DNA of 64,000 nucleotides from Oegoconia quadripuncta (lineage: Eukaryota > Arthropoda > Insecta > Lepidoptera > Autostichidae). Each line of letters opens with the position of its first letter. The stretch's first letter is position 1. The position numbers were made by a program, and so were the translations under genes. The notes under the pieces are model-generated. The model was not told where the DNA came from, ran no database searches, and saw nothing but the letters and a program-made list of their open reading frames with translations. Where the stretch lies: positions 13,021,124 to 13,085,123 of the forward strand of contig OX438741.1 in NCBI GenBank assembly GCA_949316235.1, in the 5' to 3' direction. Positions 44,801-49,595 of the stretch are shown piece by piece.

Positions 44801-45782
44801 GGGTATTTTGACGTGTCTCTTCGAAATCAGCCATATTGAGTTTGCCGGTTGCGACGGTTAGACATAGTATTACGTTGTCTGTTTAATATTTAATATGAGT
44901 GAATAAAGAGGTGACTATTATTAGCCGTTTGTATCAATCATCGATCCTGATACTGCCTCTGCTACGTAAAGACTTTACATAATTGACCGAAGTATTTCAT
45001 ATTAATTAGAATTTGATACTTCCAGCCGTTTTCAAGAAAAAGGGCCTTCCAAAGTAATGGTGATGTTATGTACGAAACCCTCACAGCAGGAGTACGATTA
45101 CTTGACTGTCTTTTTTTATGAACTTTAAGTATTGTCACAGAATCATTATAGTTCTAATGATAATGCAAATTTTTCGGATGATTTCGGTTCCATTATTTAA
45201 ATATCGAGCTGAAATATAGAAAGTAGAAATCCACACTGATCTACACTGAGCCATCGCCCATTTGTGGTACAGATACACATACAACTCTATTATAAGTTGT
45301 AATATTTATAACTTGTAACGGTGGTACTTAATTTTAGTTTTTATTTTTATTACTGTGAAATAAGGCTACATTTTGTAAGAATAACACCAAGCAGAATGAT
45401 TGTTGCGTCGAATATTTTTGTATGTGTTTCTGTAATATGCAAATAAACGCTTTATCTATCTATCTATCTATCTAAATCGAAGCTGCTACAGACAAATGTT
45501 TAGAGAATCATAACCTAGCTTATAATTCTGTTTCAGATTCGAGCCACAATAACTGGAATCATGTTCACGTACACTCAAATACTCAAGCTCGTCCACGTAC
45601 ACACTTTCAAATACATTGAACACTACATGGGAATTTATACAATATTCTACATATTTATCGGCATAAATATATTTGGTGGAGTGTACACTTTGTTTAGAGT
45701 ACCAGACTTAAACGGTAAAAGTGTTAAACAGATCGAGAGGCAATTAAAGAGAATTCCATTATTGGAATTTCGAAATAAATGA
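14765..45782 (+). CDS. Divergent sugar-porter (SLC2/Tret1-like) membrane protein, 7 exons, 460 aa
   Basis: Joining 14765-14849, 17889-18097, 19360-19671, 31239-31371, 39545-39753, 43674-43862 and 45537-45782 gives 1,383 nt, an uninterrupted 460-residue protein plus stop. All introns are GT..AG. The family (MFS sugar porters) moves sugars such as trehalose or glucose across the plasma membrane with 12 helices. Hydrophobic stretches fit about 12 helices. Family marks seen: NRFGRR at 82-87 (usually DRxGRR), PIYIREIS at 132-139 followed by RG 144-145, ESPSYL at 190-195, IDRK at 313-316, Glu374 in the TM10 region, and VPDLNGKS at 434-441 (usually PETKGKS). Missing: the TM7 QxxSG sugar-binding motif, GPxPW in TM10, and GRR after IDR. 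Length is close to the usual 450-500 residues. Substrate cannot be told, and a non-sugar or regulatory role is possible. The family call is strong, the Tret1-like label moderate. Confidence 0.88.
14850..16045. other. Intron 1, first part, no recognised feature
   Basis: AT-rich intronic DNA after the exon 1 donor. No shared repeat was seen here. Confidence 0.5.
16050..16205 (+). repeat. LINE-A-type 3' end in intron 1
   Basis: A diverged block AAAGAGAAACCCCGGAGTTC with GCTCGTTCTTCTCTGGGGA, then a TTTTTGATTTTGATTTT tail typical of this family's 3' end. Confidence 0.5.
16210..17470. other. Intron 1, middle, no recognised feature
   Basis: AT-rich intronic DNA with no repeat shared within the window that I could recognise. 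Confidence 0.45.
17473..17769 (+). repeat. SINE-alpha, nearly complete, in intron 1
   Basis: The head is CCGCTTCCGTGGCTCAATG. The B-box region GGTCACGGGTTCAAAACCC departs from GGTTCGATCCC, so Pol III activity is doubtful. The body is complete and ends in ATAAAAAAAAG. It lies 120 bp before exon 2. Confidence 0.8.
17889..18097 (+). CDS. Transporter exon 2 (residues 29-98, TM1-TM3 start)
   Basis: The acceptor is TTTCAG ending at 17888 and the donor is GTAAGT at 18098. It encodes the end of TM1, a short extracellular loop, TM2 (about 61-81) and the loop 2-3 signature NRFGRR (82-87), where the usual Asp is Asn. The open frame continues upstream to 17816 by chance, but exon 1 phase fixes the junction at 17889. 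A SINE-alpha copy ends only about 120 bp upstream. Confidence 0.88.
18160..18215 (+). repeat. Possible 5S-SINE fragment
   Basis: AACTTAAATGATGCCTGGCG with GACTCCTTGGATAGG resembles the 5S-derived internal region of the copy at 36040-36110. It is short and diverged. Confidence 0.3.
18252..18690 (+). mobile_element. LINE-A 3' portion in intron 2
   Basis: It retains the coding tail (KVSNSFKG..., then FNKVPVDIQNLPFNKFRDTI and KQKLINKAYYK in broken frames), the 3' UTR block GAGCAACCCTTCGAGTTTCT and a TTTGACGTTGACTTTGAC tail. It is the closest relative of 39828-40290. Confidence 0.75.
18855..19285 (+). repeat. SINE-beta2, split by a 190-bp insertion
   Basis: The head GACGACCGATTGGTGTAGTG with B box GGGTTCGAATCCC is at 18855-18985. 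The rest (TTATCCGTTATCTAGTATCC, GCTTTGCTTAGTTTGGGAC) resumes at 19185. The full order is seen intact on the minus strand at 63475-63712. Confidence 0.7.
19360..19671 (+). CDS. Transporter exon 3 (residues 99-202, TM3-TM6)
   Basis: The acceptor is TTCCAG at 19354-19359 and the donor is GTGAGT at 19672. Phase is 0 at both ends. It encodes the rest of TM3, TM4 (about 112-135), the loop 4-5 signature PIYIREIS...RG (132-145, the best-conserved part of the protein), TM5, TM6 and the start of the central loop with MESPSYL (189-195, usually PESPRYL). Confidence 0.92.
19807..20060 (-). mobile_element. LINE 3' end with (TTTC)n tail, copy 1
   Basis: GAAAGAAAGAAAG then GTTTATTCGCCACAAGTGGG is the reverse of a LINE 3' end. 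About 120 bp match 38092-38210. The coding-side sequence (CCACCCTGGGAGAGGAAAGC) is a short remnant. Confidence 0.55.
20373..20500 (+). repeat. SINE-gamma tail fragment
   Basis: AATTCTAAGGCATGTGAAGT, CATTGGGACAACGTGGTGGA and ACGGGCTGATGAA match the tail of SINE-gamma copies at 43.2 and 44.4 kb. Confidence 0.7.
21010..21152 (-). repeat. SINE-beta head portion
   Basis: CATCCATAACTCGGGTACAC, then GCCCCTAGCGGGATTCGAAC, the reverse of the SINE-beta B box and body. It is truncated in the head beyond the B box. Confidence 0.75.
21519..21842 (-). repeat. SINE-alpha, full length
   Basis: Complete from the T-run and GCACAACGGGTTGCTACTTT to the head CCACGGAGGCGG. The B-box complement GGGGATCGAACTCGCGACC has one change. 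Confidence 0.85.
22226..24345 (+). mobile_element. Mariner/Tc1-superfamily transposon, apparently intact, with about 270-bp inverted repeats
   Basis: It starts CAGGGCGTCCCAAAG and ends CTTTGGGACGCCCTG, flanked by TA (TATA) duplications. The inverted repeats run about 22226-22500 and 24071-24345 and are nearly identical. Element X copy 2 at 56152 shows the empty site (GAAATGTA|AATTTTGTGAG). The single gene inside is open. Confidence 0.93.
22938..23999 (+). CDS. Mariner-like transposase, 353 aa, DD40D spacing
   Basis: Cut-and-paste transposase of the Tc1/mariner superfamily, acting on its own inverted repeats in the nucleus. Residues 1-60 form a helix-turn-helix region of the DUF4817 type (YPDRQIPSRKVLKRLVNNLK). 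A second HTH follows (about 86-118). Catalytic acidic residues are visible: Asp156 in IIWTDESNF, Asp246 in FQQDGAPAHNS, and Asp287 in WPARSPDLTPLDFFFWG, with 40 residues between the last two. The C-terminus GSHFEHLI is also a family mark. The ATG at 22938 has a good context (GAACATGG). No stop or frameshift, so it may encode a working enzyme. Confidence 0.93.
   Translation: MAYQVSFDLMEAYFLNDKDISRSLRWYGVKYPDRQIPSRKVLKRLVNNLKTLGRFDKRPREPQQENHTINDEELGILIYFSAFPKASVREGEHEIGVSKSKIHRVLKKHGFKSYVEGRLVQKLLPGDTERRKNFCLDIQARLLEDPNFLDNIIWTDESNFSNNGMYNRNNNRIWSKENPLRVTETNNQVRFSLNCWCGLLKNRVFLIHFYQGTLNTEKYLGILQILRDKIRNHSAAEQENLIFQQDGAPAHNSRRAADFLNECFPTWIGTNGPIRWPARSPDLTPLDFFFWGYVKDMLYKKRYENVGELQTELCHITSSVHYKMIRKSTGSGLIKRLAICVRQEGSHFEHLIN
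24543..25421. mobile_element. 879-bp non-autonomous DNA element with 8-bp target duplication
   Basis: Inverted ends CATGGACTTATTATT...AACAGGACTGA, about 28 bp with one mismatch. CTTCCATA is duplicated at 24535-24542 and 25422-25429. Copy 2 of element X has a single CTTCCATA here. An 8-bp duplication and CA..TG ends suit the hAT or P superfamilies. No transposase is encoded. Confidence 0.88.
25990..26178 (+). repeat. Helitron-like non-autonomous element
   Basis: It starts CAACTAATATCATAAATGTG, has GGAATTTGGATGAAATTTGG in the middle, and ends AGCGAAGCCGCGGGCGGAAAGCTAG followed by T. The GC-rich short hairpin near a CTAG end fits Helitron termini. There are no target duplications. Confidence 0.55.
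26520..26632. repeat. Diverged relic of the mariner inverted repeat
   Basis: CTGCATTCAAAGATTTTTCT then GCTTGCCTCGCCCGGGACTC and GAACCAACT follows the left inverted repeat of the 22226 element (CTGCATTCATAGATTTTCTA ... GGGAATCGAACCGACT) base for base with substitutions. Confidence 0.5.
26815..26890 (-). repeat. LINE 3' end fragment
   Basis: GTTTGTTTGCAAACGCTTTA, then TTGTACTTCATATGAATAAA, the reverse of the 27380-27462 3' end. Confidence 0.5.
27300..27462 (+). repeat. LINE 3' UTR with (CAAA)n tail
   Basis: It contains GCCTAACCCTATGGTTGACT and GCCTTTTTGTACAATAAAGC, ending GTTTACAAACAAACG. Confidence 0.55.
27565..27837 (+). other. Unrecognised 90-codon open frame in intron 3
   Basis: An ATG frame beginning with a hydrophobic stretch (MSSIGIMYLCIILLVTSAIV) that could be a signal or membrane segment, then a polar region (RNRRHSNDSLKDC). 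It is not recognised, has no neighbours, and lies inside an intron. Most likely a chance open frame. Confidence 0.12.
28612..29098. mobile_element. 487-bp MITE with 60-bp inverted repeats and 8-bp target duplication
   Basis: Ends GGGTTGTTCGTCATCCCGC and GAGATGACGAACAACCC; the arms contain the palindrome GCACGATCGTGC. GACAAACA is duplicated at 28604-28611 and 29099-29106. The superfamily is uncertain (8-bp duplications occur in hAT, P and Merlin). Confidence 0.88.
29690..29922 (+). repeat. SINE-alpha, head truncated
   Basis: It begins at GTAAGTACTCGGTTTGG and continues to CCCGTTGTGCATAAAAAAA. The tRNA-like part is missing. Confidence 0.8.
30470..30625 (+). repeat. SINE-gamma head portion
   Basis: GCGTCGGTGGCTTAGCGCTT, GGTCCGGGTTCGATTCC (B box) and CATGTACCAATGAGTTTTT; the tail is missing beyond the GACTGCTCC segment. 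Confidence 0.75.
30701..31122. mobile_element. MITE-A copy 3, full length (422 bp), next to exon 4
   Basis: Inverted ends TTAGGTCCTTACCTATGAAA and its reverse TTTCATAGGTAAAGACCCAA, flanked by TA. This is the reference copy for the 8485 and 12599 copies. It lies 116 bp upstream of the exon 4 acceptor. Confidence 0.8.
31239..31371 (+). CDS. Transporter exon 4 (residues 203-246 plus, central cytosolic loop)
   Basis: The acceptor is TTTTCAG ending at 31238 and the donor is GTGAGT at 31372; it ends in phase 1. It encodes the charged loop between TM6 and TM7 (VAKRNIAKLKCL...), which matches the position of the V-x-A-x-x-x-L-x-x-L segment after PESPRYL in the family. MITE-A copy 3 ends 116 bp upstream of the acceptor. 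Confidence 0.85.
31500..31670 (+). repeat. Lepidopteran-type LINE tail fragment
   Basis: The AAGCTACCACCGCTGCGGAA and GAAGCGGCGCAAGAAACT block resembles a common lepidopteran repeat I recall. There is only one copy in the window, so support is limited. Confidence 0.35.
32040..32160. repeat. GGCTCGCACTCG repeat
   Basis: CGAACCTAACCAACTGTGTC then GGCTCGCACTCGCTAGGCTC relates to the core of 2546-2845. The class is unknown. Confidence 0.35.
32580..32700 (-). repeat. SINE-beta2-like head fragment
   Basis: AACATCCGTGACTTGGGAAT and CTAGCAGAATTCGAACCCAC (reverse B box), then AACCGTTACTTTCG; the head is altered by CGGTCGGTCCGTCG repeats. Confidence 0.5.
32955..33246 (+). repeat. SINE-alpha, full length, diverged
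   Basis: Head CTGTGGCTCAATGTAAACAA, B box GGTTCGATTCC, body and tail to CCCGTTGTGCGTAAAAC. Confidence 0.8.
33965..34695 (+). repeat. SINE-beta split by about 500 bp
   Basis: The head and body (GACGGCCTGTTTTGTGTAAT, TACCCGAGTTATGGATG) end at 34090 in GAAAGAAAGAAAGG. The SINE-beta tail (GCGTGGAACTAAACGGCGCT, GTACGTCCAAGGACATTTAT) resumes near 34600. The inserted part is not recognised. Confidence 0.55.
35214..35440 (+). repeat. Helitron-like non-autonomous element
   Basis: CTAACTAATATTATAAAG start, GGATTTGGATGAAATTTGGT middle, ACGAGGCCGCGGGCAAGTAGCTA end. Same family as 25990-26178. Confidence 0.55.
35955..36497. mobile_element. Tc1/mariner-like MITE carrying a 5S-derived SINE
   Basis: Inverted ends CAGTCAGCTGCAGCTAAAAG and its reverse CTTTAGCTGCAGCTGACTG (30 bp with one indel) flanked by TA and a longer CGTA/TACG palindrome. 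No transposase. The interior holds the SINE at about 36020-36350. Confidence 0.8.
36020..36355 (+). repeat. 5S-rRNA-derived SINE (SINE3-type)
   Basis: TAGCGAAGTTAAGCAATGTC then TGGATGGATGACCACCAGTG follows the 5S rRNA internal promoter region (GAAGTTAAGCAACGTC...TTGGATGGGTGACC). The body beyond (AAGCGGCTTAAAAACACTGA, CTGTCAGATGGTCAC) is shared with 42640-42815. Confidence 0.65.
36590..36890. other. Intronic region with unclassified repeat-like sequence
   Basis: CTCTCCCCCCATAGGGTTAG, GTAGGCGCCGTGCAGAGTAT; the latter part resembles 60380-60450 (TTAGGCGCCGTGAGGAGTAT). The class is unknown. Confidence 0.3.
37108..37379 (+). repeat. SINE-beta, full length
   Basis: Head GACGACCTGTTTGGTGTAGT, B box GGGTTCGAATCCC, body, AACTAGATGGCGCTGTGTGT and a TATT microsatellite tail (ATTTATTTATTTATTTAT). 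Confidence 0.85.
37440..37690 (+). repeat. CCCGTCTCTTCCCGTGG repeat family, copy 2
   Basis: AACCCGTCTCTTCCCGTGGG, GCGATGGGCTCACCCCCTGT and TTTGGGATATCGCTGACCAC; the central block matches 58240-58500. Confidence 0.65.
38052..38215 (-). mobile_element. LINE 3' end with (TTTC)n tail, copy 2
   Basis: A 40-bp (GAAA)n run then GTTTATTCGGCACTAGTGGG, matching 19807-19930 in the same orientation. Confidence 0.6.
38286..38450 (+). repeat. SINE-alpha tail half
   Basis: Starts GCAATGTTAATAGCATTGTT and ends CCCGTTGTGCATAAAAAAAA. Confidence 0.8.
38820..39056 (+). repeat. Two adjoining LINE 3' ends
   Basis: The first ends AATAAATGATTGATTGATTG (ATTG tail, 38820-38890). The second is the jockey-type 3' end (TAGCTTGTATCTTTACCCTA to AATAAAGACTATTTGA, 38910-39056), matching 4745-4905. 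Confidence 0.6.
39300..39490. repeat. GCCGGCAACGCATC repeat plus (ATTG)n tail
   Basis: TGACGAGGGCGGCAAACGAG, CACCGCCGCCCATGGACACC and GATGCGTTGCCGGCCTTTAT form a repeat also found inverted at 47170-47275. It ends in an AAATAAATGATTGATTGATT tail 55 bp before exon 5. Confidence 0.6.
39545..39753 (+). CDS. Transporter exon 5 (residues 247-316, TM7-TM8)
   Basis: The acceptor is TTGCAG ending at 39544 and the donor is GTTAGT at 39754. Exon 4 plus exon 5 is 342 nt, so phase returns to 0. It encodes TM7 (about 255-275), where the family's QxxSG is replaced by LHTVMLLCGS, and TM8 (about 293-312), ending in the shortened loop signature IDRK (313-316), where VDRxGRR is usual. No alternative donor that restores GRR was seen nearby. 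Confidence 0.85.
39828..40290 (+). mobile_element. LINE-A 3' portion in intron 5
   Basis: The coding tail reads YVLRFFNKVPVDIQNLPLNK then FKDTIKQELIN before a stop at 39999. The 3' UTR follows, with a TTTTTGACTTTGACTTTG tail. It lies 75 bp after exon 5, in gene orientation. Likely a reverse-transcriptase ORF C-terminus. Confidence 0.75.
40700..40940 (+). repeat. SINE-beta, nearly complete
   Basis: GACCTGTTTGGTGTAGTGGT, GGTTCGAATCCCGCTAGGGG, then AACTAGATGACGCTGTGTGT and an ATTTATTTATTA tail. A short SINE-beta piece also lies at 40552-40610. Confidence 0.8.
40978..41566 (-). repeat. SINE-beta split by a palindromic MITE
   Basis: The tail-side part (40978-41041) and the head-side part (41433-41566, with GGGATTCGAACCCGCGACCT) align as one minus-strand SINE-beta once 41042-41430 is removed. 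Confidence 0.75.
41042..41430. mobile_element. 389-bp palindromic MITE, TA target, with internal duplication
   Basis: Ends CAGCGTGAATTTGAATTCG and CGAATTCAAATTCACCCTG flanked by TA. The arms extend about 150 bp each side (ACCATAGTCGAATTCG and CGAATTCGACTATGGT). The centre repeats part of the left arm (CACTCGTGATTAGGAACAAC, then CACCATAGCCGAATTC). Confidence 0.88.
41695..42318 (-). repeat. SINE-beta split by SINE-alpha
   Basis: The tail part (CACAGCGCCATCTAGGTCCA to TGTCTGTATTCATCAT) is at 41695-41868. The head part (CATCATACAAACATATGCCC to CCAAGCAGGTCGTCG) is at 42225-42318. CATCAT occurs on both sides of the inserted SINE-alpha. Confidence 0.75.
41869..42211 (-). repeat. SINE-alpha, full length, nested in SINE-beta
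   Basis: T-run, CATAACGGGTTGGTACTTGA through GGGGATCGAACCCGCGACC to GTCACGGAGGCGG. Good reference copy. Confidence 0.88.
42640..42815 (-). repeat. 5S-SINE body, head truncated
   Basis: ACACGTCTCCATTATTGGGG, GTGGATATCTGTCAGACCAG and CAGTGTTTTTAAGCCGCTTC reverse-match 36190-36350. The 5S-like head is missing and a SINE-alpha tail follows directly. Confidence 0.65.
42827..43125 (-). repeat. SINE-alpha, nearly full length
   Basis: Complete except for a deletion of the ATTTGGGGGACTGGC part (CCCAATATGACAACCG). Confidence 0.85.
43170..43590 (+). repeat. SINE-gamma tail followed directly by SINE-beta
   Basis: SINE-gamma tail 43170-43402 (GTGAGGAAACCTGCATGCCT to GATGATGATGATGA), then SINE-beta from 43405 (TGACGACCTTACAAATCTGA, GGTTCGAATCCCGCTGAGGG) to AACTAGATGGCGCTGTGTGT at 43580. 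Confidence 0.75.
43674..43862 (+). CDS. Transporter exon 6 (residues 317-379, TM9-TM10)
   Basis: The acceptor is TTTCAG after a long T-rich tract, ending at 43673. The donor is GTAACG at 43863, weaker than the others. Phase is 0 at both ends. It encodes TM9 (YLLTVGFVIMVFSMG...) and TM10 (RWLPVVALGVLVFAYG...), with Glu374 at the place of the conserved Glu after GPxPW. The GPxPW itself reads GAVWALP. Confidence 0.88.
43940..44377. mobile_element. 438-bp MITE in intron 6
   Basis: Inverted ends AATGGTGTCGATTCGGATGT and ACATCCGAATCGACACCATT extend to about 41 bp, including ACCAACTAAACTAAACTAA. The target duplication is unclear (perhaps AC). No coding sequence. Confidence 0.8.
44393..44670 (+). 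repeat. SINE-gamma with deleted head
   Basis: CTCTGTGGCTCAGCGGTTCG joins the A-box region straight to the B box (GGTTCGATTCCCAGGCAGG), a deletion of about 40 bp. The body runs to TATGGGCTGAGACGATGAG. Confidence 0.7.
45237..45475 (+). repeat. LINE 3' UTR with (CTAT)n tail, copy 2
   Basis: Matches 1807-2024 with a short local duplication (TTATAAGTTGTAATATTTAT). It ends in four CTAT units 60 bp before exon 7. Confidence 0.7.
45537..45782 (+). CDS. Transporter exon 7 (residues 380-460, TM11-TM12, C-tail, stop)
   Basis: The acceptor is TTTCAG ending at 45536. It encodes TM11, TM12 and the tail, with VPDLNGKSVKQIE aligning to the family PETKGKSLEEI, then the stop TGA at 45780-45782. An AATAAA overlaps the last codons (45774-45779), too early for a usual polyadenylation signal. 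The true 3' end of the transcript was not identified. Confidence 0.9.
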   Translation: MRATITGIMFTYTQILKLVHVHTFKYIEHYMGIYTIFYIFIGINIFGGVYTLFRVPDLNGKSVKQIERQLKRIPLLEFRNK

Positions 45783-45914
45783 ATCTTTTTGGTGAGAGTT
45801 TTATTATCGTTTGCCATTAGGTTGGTATTCCCTCTAAAATCCTAACTATAAAAGCACAAGTTTATGTGAGTGTATGTATGTTTGTTAACTTTTCAGACCT
45901 AAACGGCTGGATGG

Positions 45915-46230
45915 ATTTAGATCGATTTGGTTGGTGGTACGGCATATTAAATAACGGCTTGGCTCGCTACCACCGTCTTATCTAAATCTAAAACAATATT
46001 AATAGTATTGTTAATATTATTATTATTAAATTCTTTATTGCACACAAAAATAAAATACAAAGACATTTAACATAGATCATTGTTGTGTTCCGGTTGTCAG
46101 AGATAAGATAGCCAGTCCCCCAAATAAGATAGAGTTTCCGGGCCAGTACGCTATCACCTTCGGCCTCATCTTCAATTAACATCAGGTGTGATTGAGGTCA
46201 AGTGCTAACCCGTTGTGCATAAAAAAAATT
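45915..46230 (+). repeat. SINE-alpha split by a LINE-tail-like insert
   Basis: Parts 45915-46015 (GATTTGGTTGGTGGTACGGC) and 46078-46230 (TTGTTGTGTTCCGGTTGTCA to GTGCATAAAAAAAA) are separated by TTATTATTATTAAATTCTTT and an A/T-rich stretch. The head is missing. Confidence 0.7.
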
Positions 46231-46404
46231 ATGAAATTTGGTTGGTAGACAGATTAGGACCTGGATTAACTTATTTAACTAGAGGATTAGAAAGAGGATT
46301 GATTAGAGATTAACTAGGAGGATTTCATTGTGTTTATCGGTTATTTTCATATTTATATATGTGTGCTGTTAAATGGGTCAAAATAAATAAACGATTTATT
46401 GTTA

Positions 46405-46545
46405 TTCTCATCCTCATCCTCATCTTCATCTTCATCCTCATCCTCATCCTCATCCTCATCCTCATCCTCTACCTCATCCTCTACCTCATCCTCATCCCCA
46501 GCCTCCTACGCATCCACAGCATCCCCCTCACCCTCATCATCATTC
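46405..46545 (+). repeat. (CTCATC)n microsatellite
   Basis: More than 15 CTCATC-type hexamers with CTTCATC and CTACCTC variants. It creates a meaningless ILILIL open frame. Confidence 0.9.
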
Positions 46546-46687
46546 TAATTCTTATAAGTGTGCAGCCTTTGTCTTCGTCTGTGGTAGTTAGGTCTAAACC
46601 TAATTAAAAACGAGTTTCTATGAAAGCTGGTGTCTGCGAGCTGGTCCTTAGCGGTTTTTTGGTCCTGGTTCAAATAGTGACAATCCT

Positions 46688-46766
46688 AAGGCCTTATTTT
46701 CAAGTCAGCGAGGCTTCGGCGGCGGCGCAGGGAGCGACTTCCTCTGACTTCGAGAATAAGGCCTTA
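46688..46766. other. Short inverted repeat around a GC-rich loop
   Basis: AAGGCCTTATTTTCAAGTCA and its inverse TGACTTCGAGAATAAGGCCT enclose about 35 bp with GGCGGCGGCGCAGGG. Could be a very small MITE or a stem-loop. Confidence 0.5.
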
Positions 46767-46769
46767 TGT

Positions 46770-47165
46770 CCTGTATTATTTTGATGCTGATCATATTCGG
46801 GCTTGGTTCAATCCCACTACAGCCGCTCCGTATGAGATTCATAATTGAATAAATAAAATTGAAAATGCAAACTGAATTATCATTCAGGCTTCCAAAGGTA
46901 ATGTTAACAAATTATCACGTGTACAATTTCGACGGGTCCCATTCATCTTCCTCTTGTTGACACGAAACCGCCTAATTGTTTCCATTAAAGAGACGAAACG
47001 TATGTGGGTAATAATTGCTGCGTAATTATGTGCCTACTAATTTACATTGTCATCGGAATGACAGAGTGGTTCTGTGAATTGTTACAAAATTCTTTAAGCA
47101 GAATTAACCTTTTAATTTGATGGGTACTCCCGAACGAGTACGACATTGGAACCTTCGAGAAACGA
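46770..47165. other. No recognised feature
   Basis: Intergenic sequence downstream of the transporter gene with no shared repeat seen. Confidence 0.45.
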
Positions 47166-47169
47166 GCCG

Positions 47170-47275
47170 ACACCTTCAAAGGCCGGCAACGCATCTGTGA
47201 CCCTTTTGGTGTTCCGGGTGTCTATGGGCGGCGGTGAATGTTTTCCATGAGGTGACTCTCATATATAAAAAAAAA
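47170..47275. repeat. GCCGGCAACGCATC repeat, inverted copy
   Basis: AAAGGCCGGCAACGCATCTG, TCTATGGGCGGCGGTGAATG; the reverse of 39310-39425. Confidence 0.65.
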
Positions 47276-47909
47276 ACGTCCGTCTCGTTTCTGAACGAGA
47301 ATTTCCAACATAATAAACTATCTCCTGCGGTGCGGGGAGTAAATTTAAACATAACGCTAATCTGCGGAAACTTAAGGGGGTTGGGCGCGGTTACCTATAC
47401 CACAGATTACTAATAAGTTACTCCTATACGCATTCTTTTGCATATTTTCGTGTGTAACACATGTAGACAAATCCAAATACTGATTTGAAAAGACAAGGAT
47501 CAATGATGGAGGTTTTAGATGTAGGTAAGTATTTGATAAATATTTATACACAGAGAAAATAATAGAAGAATACAAAAAAAAGTATATAGGTTCCAACTTT
47601 AATACCACTTTAATAAAATAAAAGTTTAAAAAAGTAGAACCCGACTATTAAAAAAAGTAATAGAAAATGAAATGGGAGAACTCCAAAAACCCATATTATC
47701 TTTAAATCTGTCATTACAAAGTATAAACAAGCATCGTAGGTATAGGTATCTGCCGAACCCAGAAACAATTATCGATTAGTAATAATAAATAAAAAATAGG
47801 CGTTTGTTTTCTTAAACAATATCGTACCATATAAATTAATTTTCCAGCAGTCGGAGGTCTTATAATTTAGCGTCTTCATGTCATCGGTTTTGTACTTCGA
47901 CTATGGAAT

Positions 47910-48243
47910 TATTTTTTTATGCACAACGGATTGGTTCTTGACCTCAATCACACCTGACGATATGTCAAGATGAGGTCGAAGATGGAAGCGTACTGACCCG
48001 AAAACCCCAACACATTTAGGGGACTGGCTATCTTATCTCTGACAACCGGAACACAACAATGCTATCAACATTGCTGCTTGGCGGCAGATTTAGATAAGAT
48101 AGTGGTAGCTAGCCAGGCGTACATTTAAAGTGCCCTACCACCAACCAAACCTAGTAGCTAAACATGTACTCCGCTGGGGATTAAGCCCGCGACCTCCGAA
48201 TCGTAAACCCAATGTTGTTTACATTGAGCCACGGAGGCGGTTT
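47910..48243 (-). repeat. SINE-alpha, full length
   Basis: T-run, GCACAACGGATTGGTTCTTG through CTGGGGATTAAGCCCGCGAC (B-box altered) to CCACGGAGGCGG. Confidence 0.85.
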
Positions 48244-49337
48244 AACTTATATGGTACGATGTTTGATGCCCTATTTTTTTCTTACGGTAAAAAAACTCAT
48301 CCGGTATGTTTAAGTGGTAAGTGGCTATAGAATCGTCTCCAGTGTCGACTAGAGGTGACATAAGTGGAATATATGCACTTGGAAAATCTCTCAAATAACT
48401 GTCATCTTGAGACCATGGGAGTCTGTCGCAATGCGACGCTCCACGCCTGACTGAGGTTTACGTATTATTGGATTACGACACTCCGCGCTCGCGAGGCTGA
48501 AACTACGATATTTAAATAAAAATAAATTTTATTTAATATTCTTTATTGCACCAAAAGTTTTTAATTAAATGTTTAAATGACAATTAAGAAATGAAACTGT
48601 GGTAGGTATTCATTAATCTGTTTCTTACTTGATTGAATGCCATTTCTGGTAAATGTTTTTTAAACGCGGCCTTTTAACATTATTGCAACGGATATAGAGA
48701 CATTTGGACTAATGGGGTTTTGCGTTAATAATAGAAAATCTTTAGTTTTCTATCATGCGATATCTTTCAGCGATAATGTCCAATTCTGGACATATAAAAA
48801 CAATAAAAGAATATGGGAATTTGGCACAATAAAACAGAGACTGGGCCGAATTCACTACATCATCCGCAACATTGAGGACCTCTTAATCTGATCCAAGTGT
48901 CTCATGCAGGCCTGGACATATAGACTCTGTCGACAGGGTGGTGCAAATACTTGAGTAGAACAAAAATCCGGAGCTTGTTTTCTCCTTTCCATTATTTGAG
49001 TTATTCAAACTTTTTGGTTAGTATGCGAGAGATACATTCTTGTCTTATCATACCGACGGGTTCCGGGCTATTTGAATTAACCGCCATTTTTTTGCTATTA
49101 GACTTTTATATATATTTGGAATCAGCGAATTTTTCAGCGTCGTTTGAACTCAGTTAGGTGACGATCGGAGCATAAAAATGTCGCTTAATACAACCGCATT
49201 TTTTTGGCCTATTTTGCACTGCAATGTATGGACCGACACAAAATATTGTCAAATTTAAGACTTGTGTACTTAAGCTCACTACCAAATACTACATAGTCGT
49301 TTAAACCTTTTTTCCTGGAGCAACAATTTACAGGCAG

Positions 49338-49595
49338 TGTACGTTCAAGCATTTAGCCTGACCTTATAAATATATAGAAATGTCGCTTCATGCAATTAGC
49401 CTCTTAGTTAAATTCTTATCCATTGTCGCTTAATACAATTAGGTTCTTATTTAAATTCATATCCAGTGTCGCTTAATACAACTAGCCTCTTTGTCAAATT
49501 TATGTCCAGTGTCGGTTCATACATTAAGCTTGGCACTTGAAATGCTAGATGTTGTCACTTCAACCATTTAGCTTGTAGTAGATTATGGTATACCG
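49338..49595 (+). repeat. Left 43-bp subterminal array
   Basis: Units begin TGTCGCTTAATACAATTAGC at 49381, 49424, 49467, 49510 and 49553, exactly 43 apart; an older unit precedes at 49338. The core resembles the right terminal repeat GGCGGTTAATACAAATAGCC. Confidence 0.85.

Noticed and set aside
46359..46607. 82-codon open frame rich in Ile and Leu
   Set aside because: Produced by the CTCATC microsatellite.
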